From contig NZ_VSKS01000004.1 in assembly GCF_008312835.1 (NCBI RefSeq), positions 62,001 to 126,000 of the forward strand: a stretch of DNA of 64,000 nucleotides. Direction: 5' to 3'. The position numbers were made by a program, and so were the translations under genes. Below the pieces are notes generated by a model. The model had not been told where the DNA came from. It saw only the letters and a program-made list of their open reading frames with translations, and searched no databases. Position 1 is the first letter of the stretch; every line of letters starts with the position of its first letter. Below, piece by piece: positions 15,582 to 24,539 of the stretch. This DNA is from Streptomyces marokkonensis (GTDB taxonomy: Bacteria; Actinomycetota; Actinomycetes; Streptomycetales; Streptomycetaceae).

Positions 15582-17402
15582 CTAGCTGCGGAGAGCTGCC
15601 GCGATGCTGCGGCCCACAGCAGTCGCGAGGGGCGGGGGCATGGCATGGCCGATCTGGCGGTAACGGGAGGTCTTGCCGCCGACGAACGTCCACCCGGTGG
15701 GGAAGGACTGGATGAGGGCAGCCTGCTCCACGGTCAACTTGGGCATGTCGACCGGGGAGAAGTCGGCACCGGGCGGTTCGTCGCCCAGGCTGTTGCCGTT
15801 GACCCCCAGCACCGCCCAGGCCTTCTTGCTGCCCGTGGGGCCGAGATCTGCGCCACCGCGCCGGTCGGAACCGCCGACGAGCGCCGGGGCGACCCGGTCG
15901 GCGTTCCTGACCCACGTCTCGGCGCCGGACCAGCCGCGGGAAGCCATTGAGGGCCCCAGGACCTGCCCCACGCTGGGGGCCGGGGGTCCGCTCGGCTCGG
16001 GCCAGGAGAAGGCACCGAACCAGGGCTCGCGCAGAGCGACGAGGAAGCCGCTTCTCCGGTTCTGCGGTACGCCGAAATCCGAGGCGTTCAACACCTTCCA
16101 ACTGCACCGCAGTCCGATTTGCGCCAGTGTCGTCTCGATCCAGTACCGGTCGGACTCGAATTCCTGTCCCTCGACGAGTTCGGGAACGTTCTCGAAGAGG
16201 ACGGCGCGCGGCGTGATTCTCCACGTGAGGTCGATCGCGACGCGCAGTACCCGACGTTCTTCGGCATCCTCGGGGCGGGAAAGGCTCGCCACCGACTTCA
16301 CCCTGGGCAGCCCGCCGCTGAGGAGATCGACGTTCATCACGTCGGGGCGCTCGTCCGGCTGGAACTCTGCCAGGTCGATGCAGATTGTCTCCCACCCGGG
16401 GCGGTTCCGGATGAGGGTGGAACAGGCGTCGGGCTTGCTGTCGATCAGTACGACCGGGTCGAAGCCGGCAGCCTCGAGTCCCAGGGCCTGGCCTCCGGCC
16501 CCGGCGCAGATCTCCACCGACGTGAAGCGTCGGTCGGCCGGGTCCGGCGCGGGTACGGGCTGCGGGGCGGCCTCGACGGCGGTCGACGTCTTCGCCTCGC
16601 CGATCTGCTGAGCGGGGATCGAGGGTGCAGGCGCCGGGTCCGTCGACGAAGTGCCGCGTTGGGCATCGACCGCCTCCTGGGCCACGGCACGCAACTCGTC
16701 GTCCAGAGCCCGCTCGTCGATGCCGTCGAACAGCACGAAGGGGGCGAGGCGGAGCAGACGCTTGAGGAAGTCCTGCAGGGTCTCGCGCTTCTTGAGCCCC
16801 GTCAGATCCACTTCGATCCAGACCCGGAGGATGGCACGCACCAGATGAGGGCTTCCGCCCAACGCGGCACGACGGGCGTAGATCTGGTCGAACGCGGCCT
16901 CGCCCAGGATGTGCAGCGCATGGTACGGCTCCGGGTCCTCGGGCGCCCGTACCAACTGGGCCCGCCACCAGAGCCGACCGAACACGTGACGTGTCAGGTC
17001 CGTACCGAGGATGCGGTCCCCCGGCGGCTGCGGGTAGCGCCAGAAGGCAACGTCCGGCATGAGGACCAGAGCGAGGAACGCCCATACGTCCCGGGCCGCT
17101 GCCTCGGCCGGCACCATGCCCGTCTCGGCGTGCAGGAACGCGGCCAGCGCCAGGTCGAACTCGGCCTTGCGCGCACGGTCAGAGTCGTCGGGGAAGCCTG
17201 CCCGTCTCGCGAGATCGAGGACGCCTTCCCGTAGTTCCTTCAGACGGGACTCGGGGACCCGGTCTCCTCCCGTTGCCACGTAAACGGCGGATTCGTGCGT
17301 CACGTCGACACGGGTGGCGAGTTCGGTGACGGTCAGCTCGCGGTAGTCGTGGAACAGCGGCCTCGCCTGTTCGGCGAGCAGCCGAGGATAGAGGAAGCCC
17401 AT
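15582..17402 (-). CDS. Cysteine-less C5-methyltransferase paralogue with N-terminal DUF6339-like domain
   Basis: A 606-residue fusion. Residues 1-245 resemble the DUF6339 helical domain seen in such operons (RLLAEQARPLF at the start, later LWWRAQLVRAPEDPEPYHAL). A proline/alanine linker (250-290) leads to a C5-methyltransferase fold. Motif I is VEICAGAGGQALGLEAAGF (296-314), motif VI is FENV (403-406), motif VIII is QNRR (447-450), and motif X is GHAMPPPLA. Motif IV reads GGLPRVKS (364-370): the P-C-Q nucleophile is replaced by Arg367. It should bind SAM and DNA but not methylate by the normal mechanism, suggesting a regulatory or specificity subunit. The ATG at 17402 follows the upstream stop by two bases. 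Confidence 0.8.
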   Translation of the reverse strand: MGFLYPRLLAEQARPLFHDYRELTVTELATRVDVTHESAVYVATGGDRVPESRLKELREGVLDLARRAGFPDDSDRARKAEFDLALAAFLHAETGMVPAEAAARDVWAFLALVLMPDVAFWRYPQPPGDRILGTDLTRHVFGRLWWRAQLVRAPEDPEPYHALHILGEAAFDQIYARRAALGGSPHLVRAILRVWIEVDLTGLKKRETLQDFLKRLLRLAPFVLFDGIDERALDDELRAVAQEAVDAQRGTSSTDPAPAPSIPAQQIGEAKTSTAVEAAPQPVPAPDPADRRFTSVEICAGAGGQALGLEAAGFDPVVLIDSKPDACSTLIRNRPGWETICIDLAEFQPDERPDVMNVDLLSGGLPRVKSVASLSRPEDAEERRVLRVAIDLTWRITPRAVLFENVPELVEGQEFESDRYWIETTLAQIGLRCSWKVLNASDFGVPQNRRSGFLVALREPWFGAFSWPEPSGPPAPSVGQVLGPSMASRGWSGAETWVRNADRVAPALVGGSDRRGGADLGPTGSKKAWAVLGVNGNSLGDEPPGADFSPVDMPKLTVEQAALIQSFPTGWTFVGGKTSRYRQIGHAMPPPLATAVGRSIAAALRS

Positions 17403-17404
17403 GA

Positions 17405-18298
17405 TTACACCTCGAAGATCTTCACTGCCGCCTGCAGGTCGGAGGCGAACAAGGCAGGGGACTGCTGCCGGCGCAATCGGATGTCGGTGATCGACTGTCC
17501 GGGGAAGAGTTGTTCCACGAGGTTCAGGAGGGTGGCACCCAACGATCCCTCGGGGAAGTCGGTGTCCTCGGTGAAGTCGTCCTGGTTCAGAGCATGCTCG
17601 ACCATGATGCGTGCCGCGTCCGCGTAGACGGCGGACAGTACGACCCGGTCCACGGGGCCGGGTTTCGACGCCTTCTGGAACGCGTTGGCGGTGGTGCTGT
17701 TGCGCTCGTTCACGAGGAGCAGCAGGGACCCCATGGTCGCGCTGTCGAGGCTGCCGCTGATCTGCAGGTGCCAGGCGGCGTCGTCGGGGAACGACGTCCG
17801 CGCGAAGTCGATGACGGCCATGGGGAACTGCGGCGCGTCACCCTGGAGCCGCAGGGTCTGCCGGTCGCTCCACAGCACCGACCCCGCCCTGCGGGGGGTG
17901 GAGGGGCGGGCGTCGACCCTTCGTTCGGCGAGCAGCAGCGCGGTGTCCAGGAGGAGCAGACCCCCCAGGTCGGCGCCGCGCAGACGGAAGTCGAACTCAG
18001 CCATGCCGGTGGCGTGCGCGGGCATCGGGATCTGCTGGGCCGGACCGCTCAAATTGGAACCGGTGGCCGTCCAGACCGCCGACAGTACGAGTGGCGCGTC
18101 GTCGGGCAGTCCTGACTGGAGCCGTGCGCGCTCGAGATCGACGCGAACGGTTCGGCGCAGGGGCAGGTCCAGTTGGTAGTCCCAGTCCGGCATGGCCTCC
18201 GGCAACGGCACCTCGCCGTCCTCGACGACGAGCCGCCAGGTCTCGGCCGAGACGACGTCCTCCGTCGGGGCGCGGTAGGGAAGTACGCGGCGGGTCAC
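17405..18298 (-). CDS. Unrecognised conserved-looking island component
   Basis: A 297-residue protein that I cannot assign. It begins at a GTG overlapping the stop of the GHKL ATPase gene (GTGA), so its translation depends on that gene. It is mostly beta-strand in appearance, with VDLERARLQSGLPDDAPLVL, GMAEFDFRLRGADLGGLLLL and AWHLQISGSLDSATMGSLLLLVNE, and a helical end. There are no transmembrane segments, Walker motifs or cysteine clusters. Its position between the ATPase and the methyltransferases resembles the DUF components of MutL/Z1 neighbourhoods; it may be a structural adaptor. Confidence 0.7.
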   Translation of the reverse strand: MTRRVLPYRAPTEDVVSAETWRLVVEDGEVPLPEAMPDWDYQLDLPLRRTVRVDLERARLQSGLPDDAPLVLSAVWTATGSNLSGPAQQIPMPAHATGMAEFDFRLRGADLGGLLLLDTALLLAERRVDARPSTPRRAGSVLWSDRQTLRLQGDAPQFPMAVIDFARTSFPDDAAWHLQISGSLDSATMGSLLLLVNERNSTTANAFQKASKPGPVDRVVLSAVYADAARIMVEHALNQDDFTEDTDFPEGSLGATLLNLVEQLFPGQSITDIRLRRQQSPALFASDLQAAVKIFEV

Positions 18299-20247
18299 GG
18301 CTCCTTCACCGCCTCGACCTTGATGCCGATCTCGGTCATGGTGTCGGGGGCGGGACGGACGAGCGCGCGCCACAGGGCGTCGCTACCCTCGACGACACAG
18401 GGGTCGCCGTCGTGCACGCGCCCCGACTCGTCCTGCCAACCGACGAGCACGGGCATGGTCGCCCCTATGGGCGGGTCCGTCTCGCGTCCACCCGTTCCCG
18501 GCAGCGTGACCGCGAGGTCGCTCCGGACACGCTGTGGACCGGGCACCGGCAGGCGGAACTCCTGCACCAGCAAGGTGCTCTCCCCGTGGTCCTCGTAGTA
18601 GGGGTCGCCGAAGTACTGCACCCGGGGGCGTCGGCGGGGCGTGGAGTCGTCCGCGCCGTGCGGCGCACCGGCGTCGTCACGGTCCCCGCCGCCGACGGCC
18701 GCCCCTCCCGAGGCCTTGCCCTTCTTCGTGGTTCGCCGCCCGCGTCCACCGGTGTCGTCGTCGACGTCGGTCGACCGGGTCGCGGTGCTGCCCGGCTTGG
18801 AGTAGTCGGTGGCTCCGCCGATGCCCCATGCTCCGCCCACCAGGCCGGAGAAGTACGAGCTGGCGGCTCCCAGGGCCACGGTGCCGGCGCCCTGGCCGGC
18901 GTTCCCGTTGAGGGAGAGCAACCCGTTCAGCGCCTCGCCGATACGGGTGAACGTGGTGTGGACGTAGGTGCTCTCGGGCCGCTCCAGCGAGTGAGGGTTC
19001 CAGGCGTCGTGGGTGGGTGGTTCGGCCTTGGCGTAGACCTCGTCCATGGACTCGTCGGCCCGGAAGACGCCCGCGTAGCCCTGATGGATGCTGGGTGGCT
19101 TCGGTCCCGGACGGTAGGTGACGACGAGCTCCGCAGGGCGCATCAGGCACACGTGATGAACGACGTCCTCGATACCGAGGAGCTCCCTGGCACGGGACCG
19201 TTCGAGCGCCGGCATGATGCGCTTGTCCAGGCCGAGCCGACCCAGATGCTTCTTCGGCTTCAGACATGCGAGGTCACGGCCCTGCCCGCTCTTCATCACC
19301 TCGTACGCCTTGACGAACATGTGCAGCGGGGACGTGGTGCGAGGGTCCGGTACCTCGTACGGGACGCCGTCGCAGGTGACGGAGAAGCGCATCGCCGAGG
19401 ACTTGCCGTCCGTCGAGATCATCTTGGGCCAGAGGTGCCAGGCGATCGTCTCGGCCAGGTAGTCGGCCGCGTCCGTCGGCTGCTCGAACTCGTCGAGGTT
19501 CGGGTCGATCACGACCACGGTCGTGCCCGTCTCCTGTGGGCCGAACGGCCGCAGACCCAGCCGCTGGGCGGCGGCGTCGGCCGCCGTGCCCACGAAAGGC
19601 TCCACCACGTCGCCCGAGGTGTCGCCCCACCAGTGCCGGCCAGTGTAGCGACGGTCTTCTCCGCGTTCGGTGGCCACGTAGCTCTTCCAGAGCGTGCACC
19701 CGATGAGACGGGTCTCGTAGCTTCCTTCGGAGGTGCGGCAACGGGAGTGCACCAGTACGGAGCCGGACTTGGAGAGCAGGTAGAAGATGCCCTTTCCGAA
19801 GCCGTACGTGCCGCCCCCCAGCGCTCTGTCGCGGGGCTCGCCGATGTTGCGGATGAACGACACGAAGTCCCGGTCGGCACCGACCGCGTCGTTGGCGCGC
19901 GTCGGACCTCCCAGGCCACGCGTCCCCCGGTCGGAGACGGCGAGCACGCGGATGACGGGGTGCCTCAGCGTGTTGCGCAGCGGGAAGTGGTCGGGGTTCG
20001 TCGGGGCTCCGGCCGGGAGGAGGGTCCGCCAGGCCCCGGCGTGCGCGGGTGTGACCGTCCACATGTCGATGCCGTAGTCGACCGGCACCGAGGAGTCGGG
20101 CAGGCGGGCGTCCCAACTGTTCTGGGCCGACTCCCGGACCAGGATGGTCAACAGGTCCAGTTCCGGACGTCCCAGCTGGTTACGGATGCCCTCGGCGGCG
20201 CTGGCCCCCTCGGGCGGGTAGGGCTGGGAGTACCACGAGGCCTCCAT
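18295..20247 (-). CDS. MORC/MutL-type GHKL ATPase
   Basis: A 650-residue ATPase of the bacterial MutL/MORC-like group linked to restriction-modification operons. The N-box is RESAQNSWDA with Glu39 and Asn43, motif G1 is VSDRGTRGLGG (Asp106), and motif G2 is GGGTYGFGKGIFY (144-156) with the catalytic-lid glycines. A transducer-like region follows to about 400. The C-terminus contains a low-complexity linker (about 465-530, GGRGRRTTKKGK) and a final beta-rich segment. It probably works as an ATP-gated dimeric DNA clamp. The ATG at 20247 overlaps the previous stop by one base (TGATG). Confidence 0.85.
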   Translation of the reverse strand: MEASWYSQPYPPEGASAAEGIRNQLGRPELDLLTILVRESAQNSWDARLPDSSVPVDYGIDMWTVTPAHAGAWRTLLPAGAPTNPDHFPLRNTLRHPVIRVLAVSDRGTRGLGGPTRANDAVGADRDFVSFIRNIGEPRDRALGGGTYGFGKGIFYLLSKSGSVLVHSRCRTSEGSYETRLIGCTLWKSYVATERGEDRRYTGRHWWGDTSGDVVEPFVGTAADAAAQRLGLRPFGPQETGTTVVVIDPNLDEFEQPTDAADYLAETIAWHLWPKMISTDGKSSAMRFSVTCDGVPYEVPDPRTTSPLHMFVKAYEVMKSGQGRDLACLKPKKHLGRLGLDKRIMPALERSRARELLGIEDVVHHVCLMRPAELVVTYRPGPKPPSIHQGYAGVFRADESMDEVYAKAEPPTHDAWNPHSLERPESTYVHTTFTRIGEALNGLLSLNGNAGQGAGTVALGAASSYFSGLVGGAWGIGGATDYSKPGSTATRSTDVDDDTGGRGRRTTKKGKASGGAAVGGGDRDDAGAPHGADDSTPRRRPRVQYFGDPYYEDHGESTLLVQEFRLPVPGPQRVRSDLAVTLPGTGGRETDPPIGATMPVLVGWQDESGRVHDGDPCVVEGSDALWRALVRPAPDTMTEIGIKVEAVKEP

Positions 20248-21272
20248 CAGTCGGACTCCTGAGTGATGCGCTCGACGACACGCGACACCTCGTCGGACGT
20301 CAACGTGCCGGAGACCTTGCCCGTGAGGTCGATGGTGTATTCGACGTCGAGCACGGAGACCGGAAGGCCGGCCGCGGCGAGGGCACCGCCGGTCAGTCCG
20401 GGAAACCCGGGGAGCACGCCGAACCACGTCTCCTCCCCGACACCGAAACGGACGTCCCGGTAACGGTCGGCTTCGAAATGGCGGTAGCCCGCCTCGGAGA
20501 GGAGACCGAGCAGAGCGCTTTCGTCGTCGCAGCGCTGCAGCGTGCGTTCGACCAGTTCCACGAAACCCGTGCCGCCCCCTGACGCCGTCATCCGGTGCAG
20601 CCCGACCCACACCAGGTGAAGACTCCCGTCCTGCGGAGGCTCCAACTGGTCCAGTCCGTGTATGCGGGGCTTGCGACCGGAGGGGTCCACCGCCGTCTTG
20701 ACCTCGATCGCGTCGAGACCCGTCGAGAAGTCGTGGCGGTGGCCCTTCGGACCGACCCACAGGCGATGGGCGCCGGAATCGCGCTGCAGCAGCCGGTCCA
20801 GGACGAGCAGCTCGCCGAACAGACCCGCTAGCTGCTCCGGCCCCAGAGCGGTGCCCTGGGTCTGGAACAACGCCTTCCAACGGTCGAGAACGCGATACAA
20901 CCCCTTGACGGGGTGCTCGGGAGCTTCCCGCACCGTGGACAGCACATCGGCGCACAGTTTGGTGAACAGGTCCTCGAAGTCGTCCCGAAGACAGGCCAGG
21001 TCCGCGTAAGTCTGGTAGGTCTCCTCGTCCTCCAGAGGGCGCTTGCGCAGGCGCAGCACCGGACCGTCGAGCCCGGAGCGAACCTTGGTGCGGCTGTTCA
21101 CCGGCACCAGCAGATGGTGGTGGCCCTCGTGGTCGACGGCCGCGGCTATCGGCCCCTCGCCCGTCGTCACCGGGAGGGGGGACACACGGAGGCGGTGCTC
21201 ACCGGTGGTGGGTCTTGCCTCCAGCGCGCTCCAGTGCTCCTCGACGAGCTTGTTCCATGCGGGCTCTGTCAC
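20247..21272 (-). CDS. PD-(D/E)XK motif protein (DUF4420-like)
   Basis: A 341-residue predicted nuclease. The core is GLFGELLVLDRLL (Glu154) followed by HDFSTGLDAIEVKTAVD, giving Asp181 and Glu190-Val-Lys192, the PD-(D/E)XK catalytic set. This arrangement fits the DUF4420 family that accompanies Z1 helicases and MORC-like ATPases. The N-terminal half is a beta-rich domain of unknown role. It overlaps the Z1 gene by four bases (ATGA) and the ATPase gene by one. It is the likely effector nuclease of the island, though activity has not been shown here. Confidence 0.83.
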   Translation of the reverse strand: MTEPAWNKLVEEHWSALEARPTTGEHRLRVSPLPVTTGEGPIAAAVDHEGHHHLLVPVNSRTKVRSGLDGPVLRLRKRPLEDEETYQTYADLACLRDDFEDLFTKLCADVLSTVREAPEHPVKGLYRVLDRWKALFQTQGTALGPEQLAGLFGELLVLDRLLQRDSGAHRLWVGPKGHRHDFSTGLDAIEVKTAVDPSGRKPRIHGLDQLEPPQDGSLHLVWVGLHRMTASGGGTGFVELVERTLQRCDDESALLGLLSEAGYRHFEADRYRDVRFGVGEETWFGVLPGFPGLTGGALAAAGLPVSVLDVEYTIDLTGKVSGTLTSDEVSRVVERITQESD

Positions 21273-23818
21273 GCCTCCTCGCTCTCCAGGAGGCTGAGGT
21301 CCTCGTCCTCGATGCGGACGCCGGAGAGGTCGGCCGAGATGTACTTCTCCACGGTGCTGTCCCCGTCGCGGGGCTCGGGGAAGACGAGGCCGACGCCGAT
21401 GACGTGTTCCTCGGCGTTCAAGGGCCGACGCGTCGGCTTGGGCGGGTTGGGCGCGGACGTCTTGTCGATGGGGTAAAGGATCAGGAGTCCGGTGTCCGGA
21501 AGCTGGGCCTTCCGCTCCCGCATGATCTCCTCCTCCTTCAGCTTCGACACGTCGCCCGACAGGTCGACCGCGGCGTCACGGCGGCTCATCAGCGTCTTGA
21601 TGTCGGCGTGCTCTGGGCCCAACGTGTCGGCCAGGCGGGCACGGACACTCCGACCGACGGCCACGTTCGGCGCGAAGGAGAACGGTTCGCCCTTGGGGTT
21701 GCCGACGACGGCCACGTTCCAGCGGCGCAAGGAGCCGGCCGCGGAGATGCGCTTGCGGATGTACGCGCTCATGAGCTCGCCGTCGTTCTCGGGCGACTTC
21801 TCGTGGAACTTGTACTCCGCCAGGAAGTCGGTCACCACGTCGTAGGGGACGTCGCGGAACACGAAGCGCCCCTCGGACGACCGGTCCTCCACCCGCACAC
21901 CGTTCGCGATCGACGCCCCGACCAGCTTGCGAGCGGCGTCGATGTTGCCGCGCAGCCACTCGGCGTCGGTGCGGAAGTAGTGGGTCTGCACGCGCCGGCC
22001 ACCGTAGGACGACGCGGCCGTGACCGCCGACCGCATCTTGGCCGCTGCCGTGACGCGCAGCGACGGGTGCGTGCGCAGCCGGACCGCGAAGGTCAGAGGG
22101 GTCTCGGACTCCGTCATGTAGACGTCGATGTCCCGCCGCATCTCGGTCTCGACCGTCGCCAGGTGGCGGAACCACTCGGCCAGTTCGTCGGTCATCCAGA
22201 TCCTGGGAAGGTCGGCGTAGCCGTTGCGGAACCCGAACCAGCGCCCCATCTGCAGAAGCGTGTCGTAGGCGGAGACCGCCCGCACGAAGTAGCTGACGGA
22301 CAGGCCCTCGAGCGTCAGGCCGCGCGACAGCGTGTTGCCGCCCACGGCGATCGCGACCACCGGGCCGTTCTCGTAGTCCAGGCGGTCCTCGCTGCTGGAG
22401 TTGTCCATGATGACCCGGCAACTGTCGAGGACGCCGGGCAACTCGGGGAGCAGCGAGTCGAACGGCACCTTGGTCTCACCGAACTCCTCGGCGGGGACGC
22501 GAGCCGTCTCCTCGTCCCACAGCGCGCGCAGTCGTCTCAGCACGTCGGCGTCGCCGAGCGACTCTGCCCTTCTCCGCCTGAGGTGTTCCAACGGCCTCTT
22601 GAAGCTGTTGTGCACCGCCGTGTTGACACTCGTGTGGATGAGCATCGTGCTGTGCGGGTTGCCGGTGTTACGGAATCTGCGGGCGGCGGTGACCAGCCAG
22701 AAGTAGTCGATGGCCCGCTGAAGGGTGTCCGTGATCACGGGCTCGAAGCCCTCGACGTCGGCCTTCGTCTCGGGGCGGACGCACGGCACGTCGTCCTTCG
22801 GCACCGAGCGAATCATGTCGTGGCCGTCGTCGACGTCCTCCTTGTCCTCGCCTTCCAGCGCGTACCGGCCGAACAGCACCTCGGTGCCGAAGTGGCCCTT
22901 CGGCTTCGGCAGGTTGACGACGAAGTCGCGGGGATACAGGTCCTCGGCGGCGGGGTCGATCAACAGGTTGGCGAACGGGGAGGCCGTGTAACCGACATAG
23001 GCGGAGCGTGGCAGGCTGCTCATGATGCTGAGGATCAGCGGGTTGATGGACTTGGTCGCCACCGTCGCCTGGTCGGCCTCGTCGTCGATGATCAGCGCCG
23101 GGCAGTCCTCCAGGTAGTCGGACGCCTTGGCCAGCCACTGCGACAGCTTGCGCAGCACCGTAGCGTTCTTCTTCACCACGCACAGGACGTGCGTCTTGTT
23201 GCTCTTCCCGAAGTAGCTCGCCGGGTTCTCTTGCGGCGTGAAGTCCTTGTCCAGGCCCGTGAGCTGCGACCACATCGAGGGGTTGGGCTCGACCAGTTGT
23301 TGCACCAATCGGGCCTGCGTCTGACGGCGGAGCCCGTTGTGGATGCCGGCCAGCACGATGAAGAGCTTGTAACCGCGGTCGGCCGCCTTGGCCATGACCG
23401 AGGTGAAATTCGTGGTCTTGCCGGACTGCACGTACCCGACCACCAGGCCGCGGGTCGAAAAAGCCTTTTCCTTCGGGTGATTGAGCAAGGAGACGACCCG
23501 GGTGGACGAGTCGTCGAGATCCTGGATGGCGGGTTTCTCCGGCCAGCCGTCCTTGCGGAGCAATTTCACGATCGCGGGCCAGCACTTGTCTTTGGCCTGC
23601 GGGCCCGTGTACCAGGTGTCCCGATTGCCCAGGACCACCGCGTGGGGTTCCTCGAGCTCCCTGATGCGGATCGTGCGCTCCTCGTGGCGCCGACGAATCT
23701 CCTCGATGACGTGTTGTTCGACGCCGAGCAGTTCGAGCCGCTTCACGGCCTCCGAAGGAGGAAACGTTTCCAGAAGCGCCTGGAACGTCTCGTACATGGC
23801 ATCGAAATCGTCGGTCAT
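21269..23818 (-). CDS. Z1-domain superfamily II helicase-like ATPase
   Basis: An 849-residue Z1 protein. Walker A is GYVQSGKTTN (128-137), Walker B is IIDDEAD (243-249), motif III is GYTASPFAN (about 280), and motif VI is QMGRWFGFR (about 550), preceded by NTLSRGLTLEGL. Z1 proteins are endonuclease-associated helicases in MutL/MORC restriction neighbourhoods. The C-terminal 250 residues are a family-specific region. ATG 23818 (MTDDFDAMYETF) is preferred over an upstream in-frame start at 23887, which would cross likely leader sequence. It is the first gene of the compact operon, behind a strong promoter and operator. Confidence 0.9.
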   Translation of the reverse strand: MTDDFDAMYETFQALLETFPPSEAVKRLELLGVEQHVIEEIRRRHEERTIRIRELEEPHAVVLGNRDTWYTGPQAKDKCWPAIVKLLRKDGWPEKPAIQDLDDSSTRVVSLLNHPKEKAFSTRGLVVGYVQSGKTTNFTSVMAKAADRGYKLFIVLAGIHNGLRRQTQARLVQQLVEPNPSMWSQLTGLDKDFTPQENPASYFGKSNKTHVLCVVKKNATVLRKLSQWLAKASDYLEDCPALIIDDEADQATVATKSINPLILSIMSSLPRSAYVGYTASPFANLLIDPAAEDLYPRDFVVNLPKPKGHFGTEVLFGRYALEGEDKEDVDDGHDMIRSVPKDDVPCVRPETKADVEGFEPVITDTLQRAIDYFWLVTAARRFRNTGNPHSTMLIHTSVNTAVHNSFKRPLEHLRRRRAESLGDADVLRRLRALWDEETARVPAEEFGETKVPFDSLLPELPGVLDSCRVIMDNSSSEDRLDYENGPVVAIAVGGNTLSRGLTLEGLSVSYFVRAVSAYDTLLQMGRWFGFRNGYADLPRIWMTDELAEWFRHLATVETEMRRDIDVYMTESETPLTFAVRLRTHPSLRVTAAAKMRSAVTAASSYGGRRVQTHYFRTDAEWLRGNIDAARKLVGASIANGVRVEDRSSEGRFVFRDVPYDVVTDFLAEYKFHEKSPENDGELMSAYIRKRISAAGSLRRWNVAVVGNPKGEPFSFAPNVAVGRSVRARLADTLGPEHADIKTLMSRRDAAVDLSGDVSKLKEEEIMRERKAQLPDTGLLILYPIDKTSAPNPPKPTRRPLNAEEHVIGVGLVFPEPRDGDSTVEKYISADLSGVRIEDEDLSLLESEEA

Positions 23819-23907
23819 GTGGTCGACCGCCCCCCGGCTCTCGTTCCTAGTTCGCCTGTTCGGCAGGCGTGCTGCGACACAGATCAAGGCCCCCCGCGCT
23901 CACATCG

Positions 23908-23943
23908 CCTACACATTATTGGTGTAGGTCGTTGCTGAGTAAA
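23908..23943 (-). promoter_or_regulatory. Promoter with overlapping CCTACAC-N7-GTGTAGG operator
   Basis: On the minus strand TTTACT (23943-23938), 17 bases, then AATAAT (23920-23915) form a near-consensus vegetative promoter in a locally AT-rich patch. A perfect inverted repeat, CCTACAC (23908-23914) and GTGTAGG (23922-23928), flanks the -10 exactly. The start of transcription would be about 90 bases before the Z1 ATG. This is a textbook repressor site; no obvious regulator is encoded in the island. Confidence 0.68.
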
Positions 23944-24021
23944 TCGATCTCGCAATCCCCTCCGTCCGTGCGTGGACTCATAACGGATGAAACGGGCGGG
24001 GTGTGGTGGACCCGCCTCCGT

Positions 24022-24456
24022 TCAGACGCGGTCGTCCGCCTCCCGCCGCGGTTTCACCACGGCGGCGATCCGGGAGGCCACGTCGTCGACGGGTTCGTGC
24101 TCCCAGAAGCGGAGGACGGTCCAGCCCTCGTGGGTCAGATGCTCGGTCGTCTCGGCGTCGCGGGCCATGTTCTTGTCGAGCTTGGTGCGCCACCACTCCG
24201 CGTTGGACTTCGGGCTGGTCGCGTGCTGCGGGCACCCGTGCCAGAAGCAGCCGTCGAGGAACACGGCGACCTTGGCCTTGGGGAAGACTACGTCGATCGT
24301 GCGGCGGGGCATCCCGGGCACGGGCACGTTCACTCGGTACCGCAGGCCTCCGGCGTGCAGAATCCGCCGGACCGCCACCTCGGGAGCCGTGTCGCGACGG
24401 TTCTGGCGGCTCATGCGGGCGGAGACGCTGGGGGAGGACGGGACGACTTCGGACAC
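24022..24456 (-). CDS. vsr: Vsr very-short-patch-repair endonuclease
   Basis: A 144-residue mismatch endonuclease. TIDVVFPKAKVAVFLDGCFW followed by HGCPQHAT (about residues 53-80) is the Vsr catalytic core, with Asp55, the CFWHGC metal-site cysteines/histidine and a following histidine. WWRTKLDKNMARD and GWTVLRFWEHE complete the family pattern. Vsr nicks T:G mismatches left by 5-methylcytosine deamination, which fits a neighbouring C5-methyltransferase. The GTG start at 24456 is used; an internal ATG at 24414 is possible. It is separated from the Z1 gene by 203 bases, so it may have its own promoter. Confidence 0.92.
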   Translation of the reverse strand: MSEVVPSSPSVSARMSRQNRRDTAPEVAVRRILHAGGLRYRVNVPVPGMPRRTIDVVFPKAKVAVFLDGCFWHGCPQHATSPKSNAEWWRTKLDKNMARDAETTEHLTHEGWTVLRFWEHEPVDDVASRIAAVVKPRREADDRV

Positions 24457-24539
24457 ACCAGCATTCTGCCGGCGTCGCAGGTGTGGACGGAGGCCTTCAT
24501 GATCGAGGAAGCAACGCCCGGCCCGGCATGAGTTCCTCC

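Noticed and set aside
14220-24456. Conjugative element or prophage carrying the defence genes
   Set aside because: No integrase, transposase, phage structural or transfer genes were recognised near the island.
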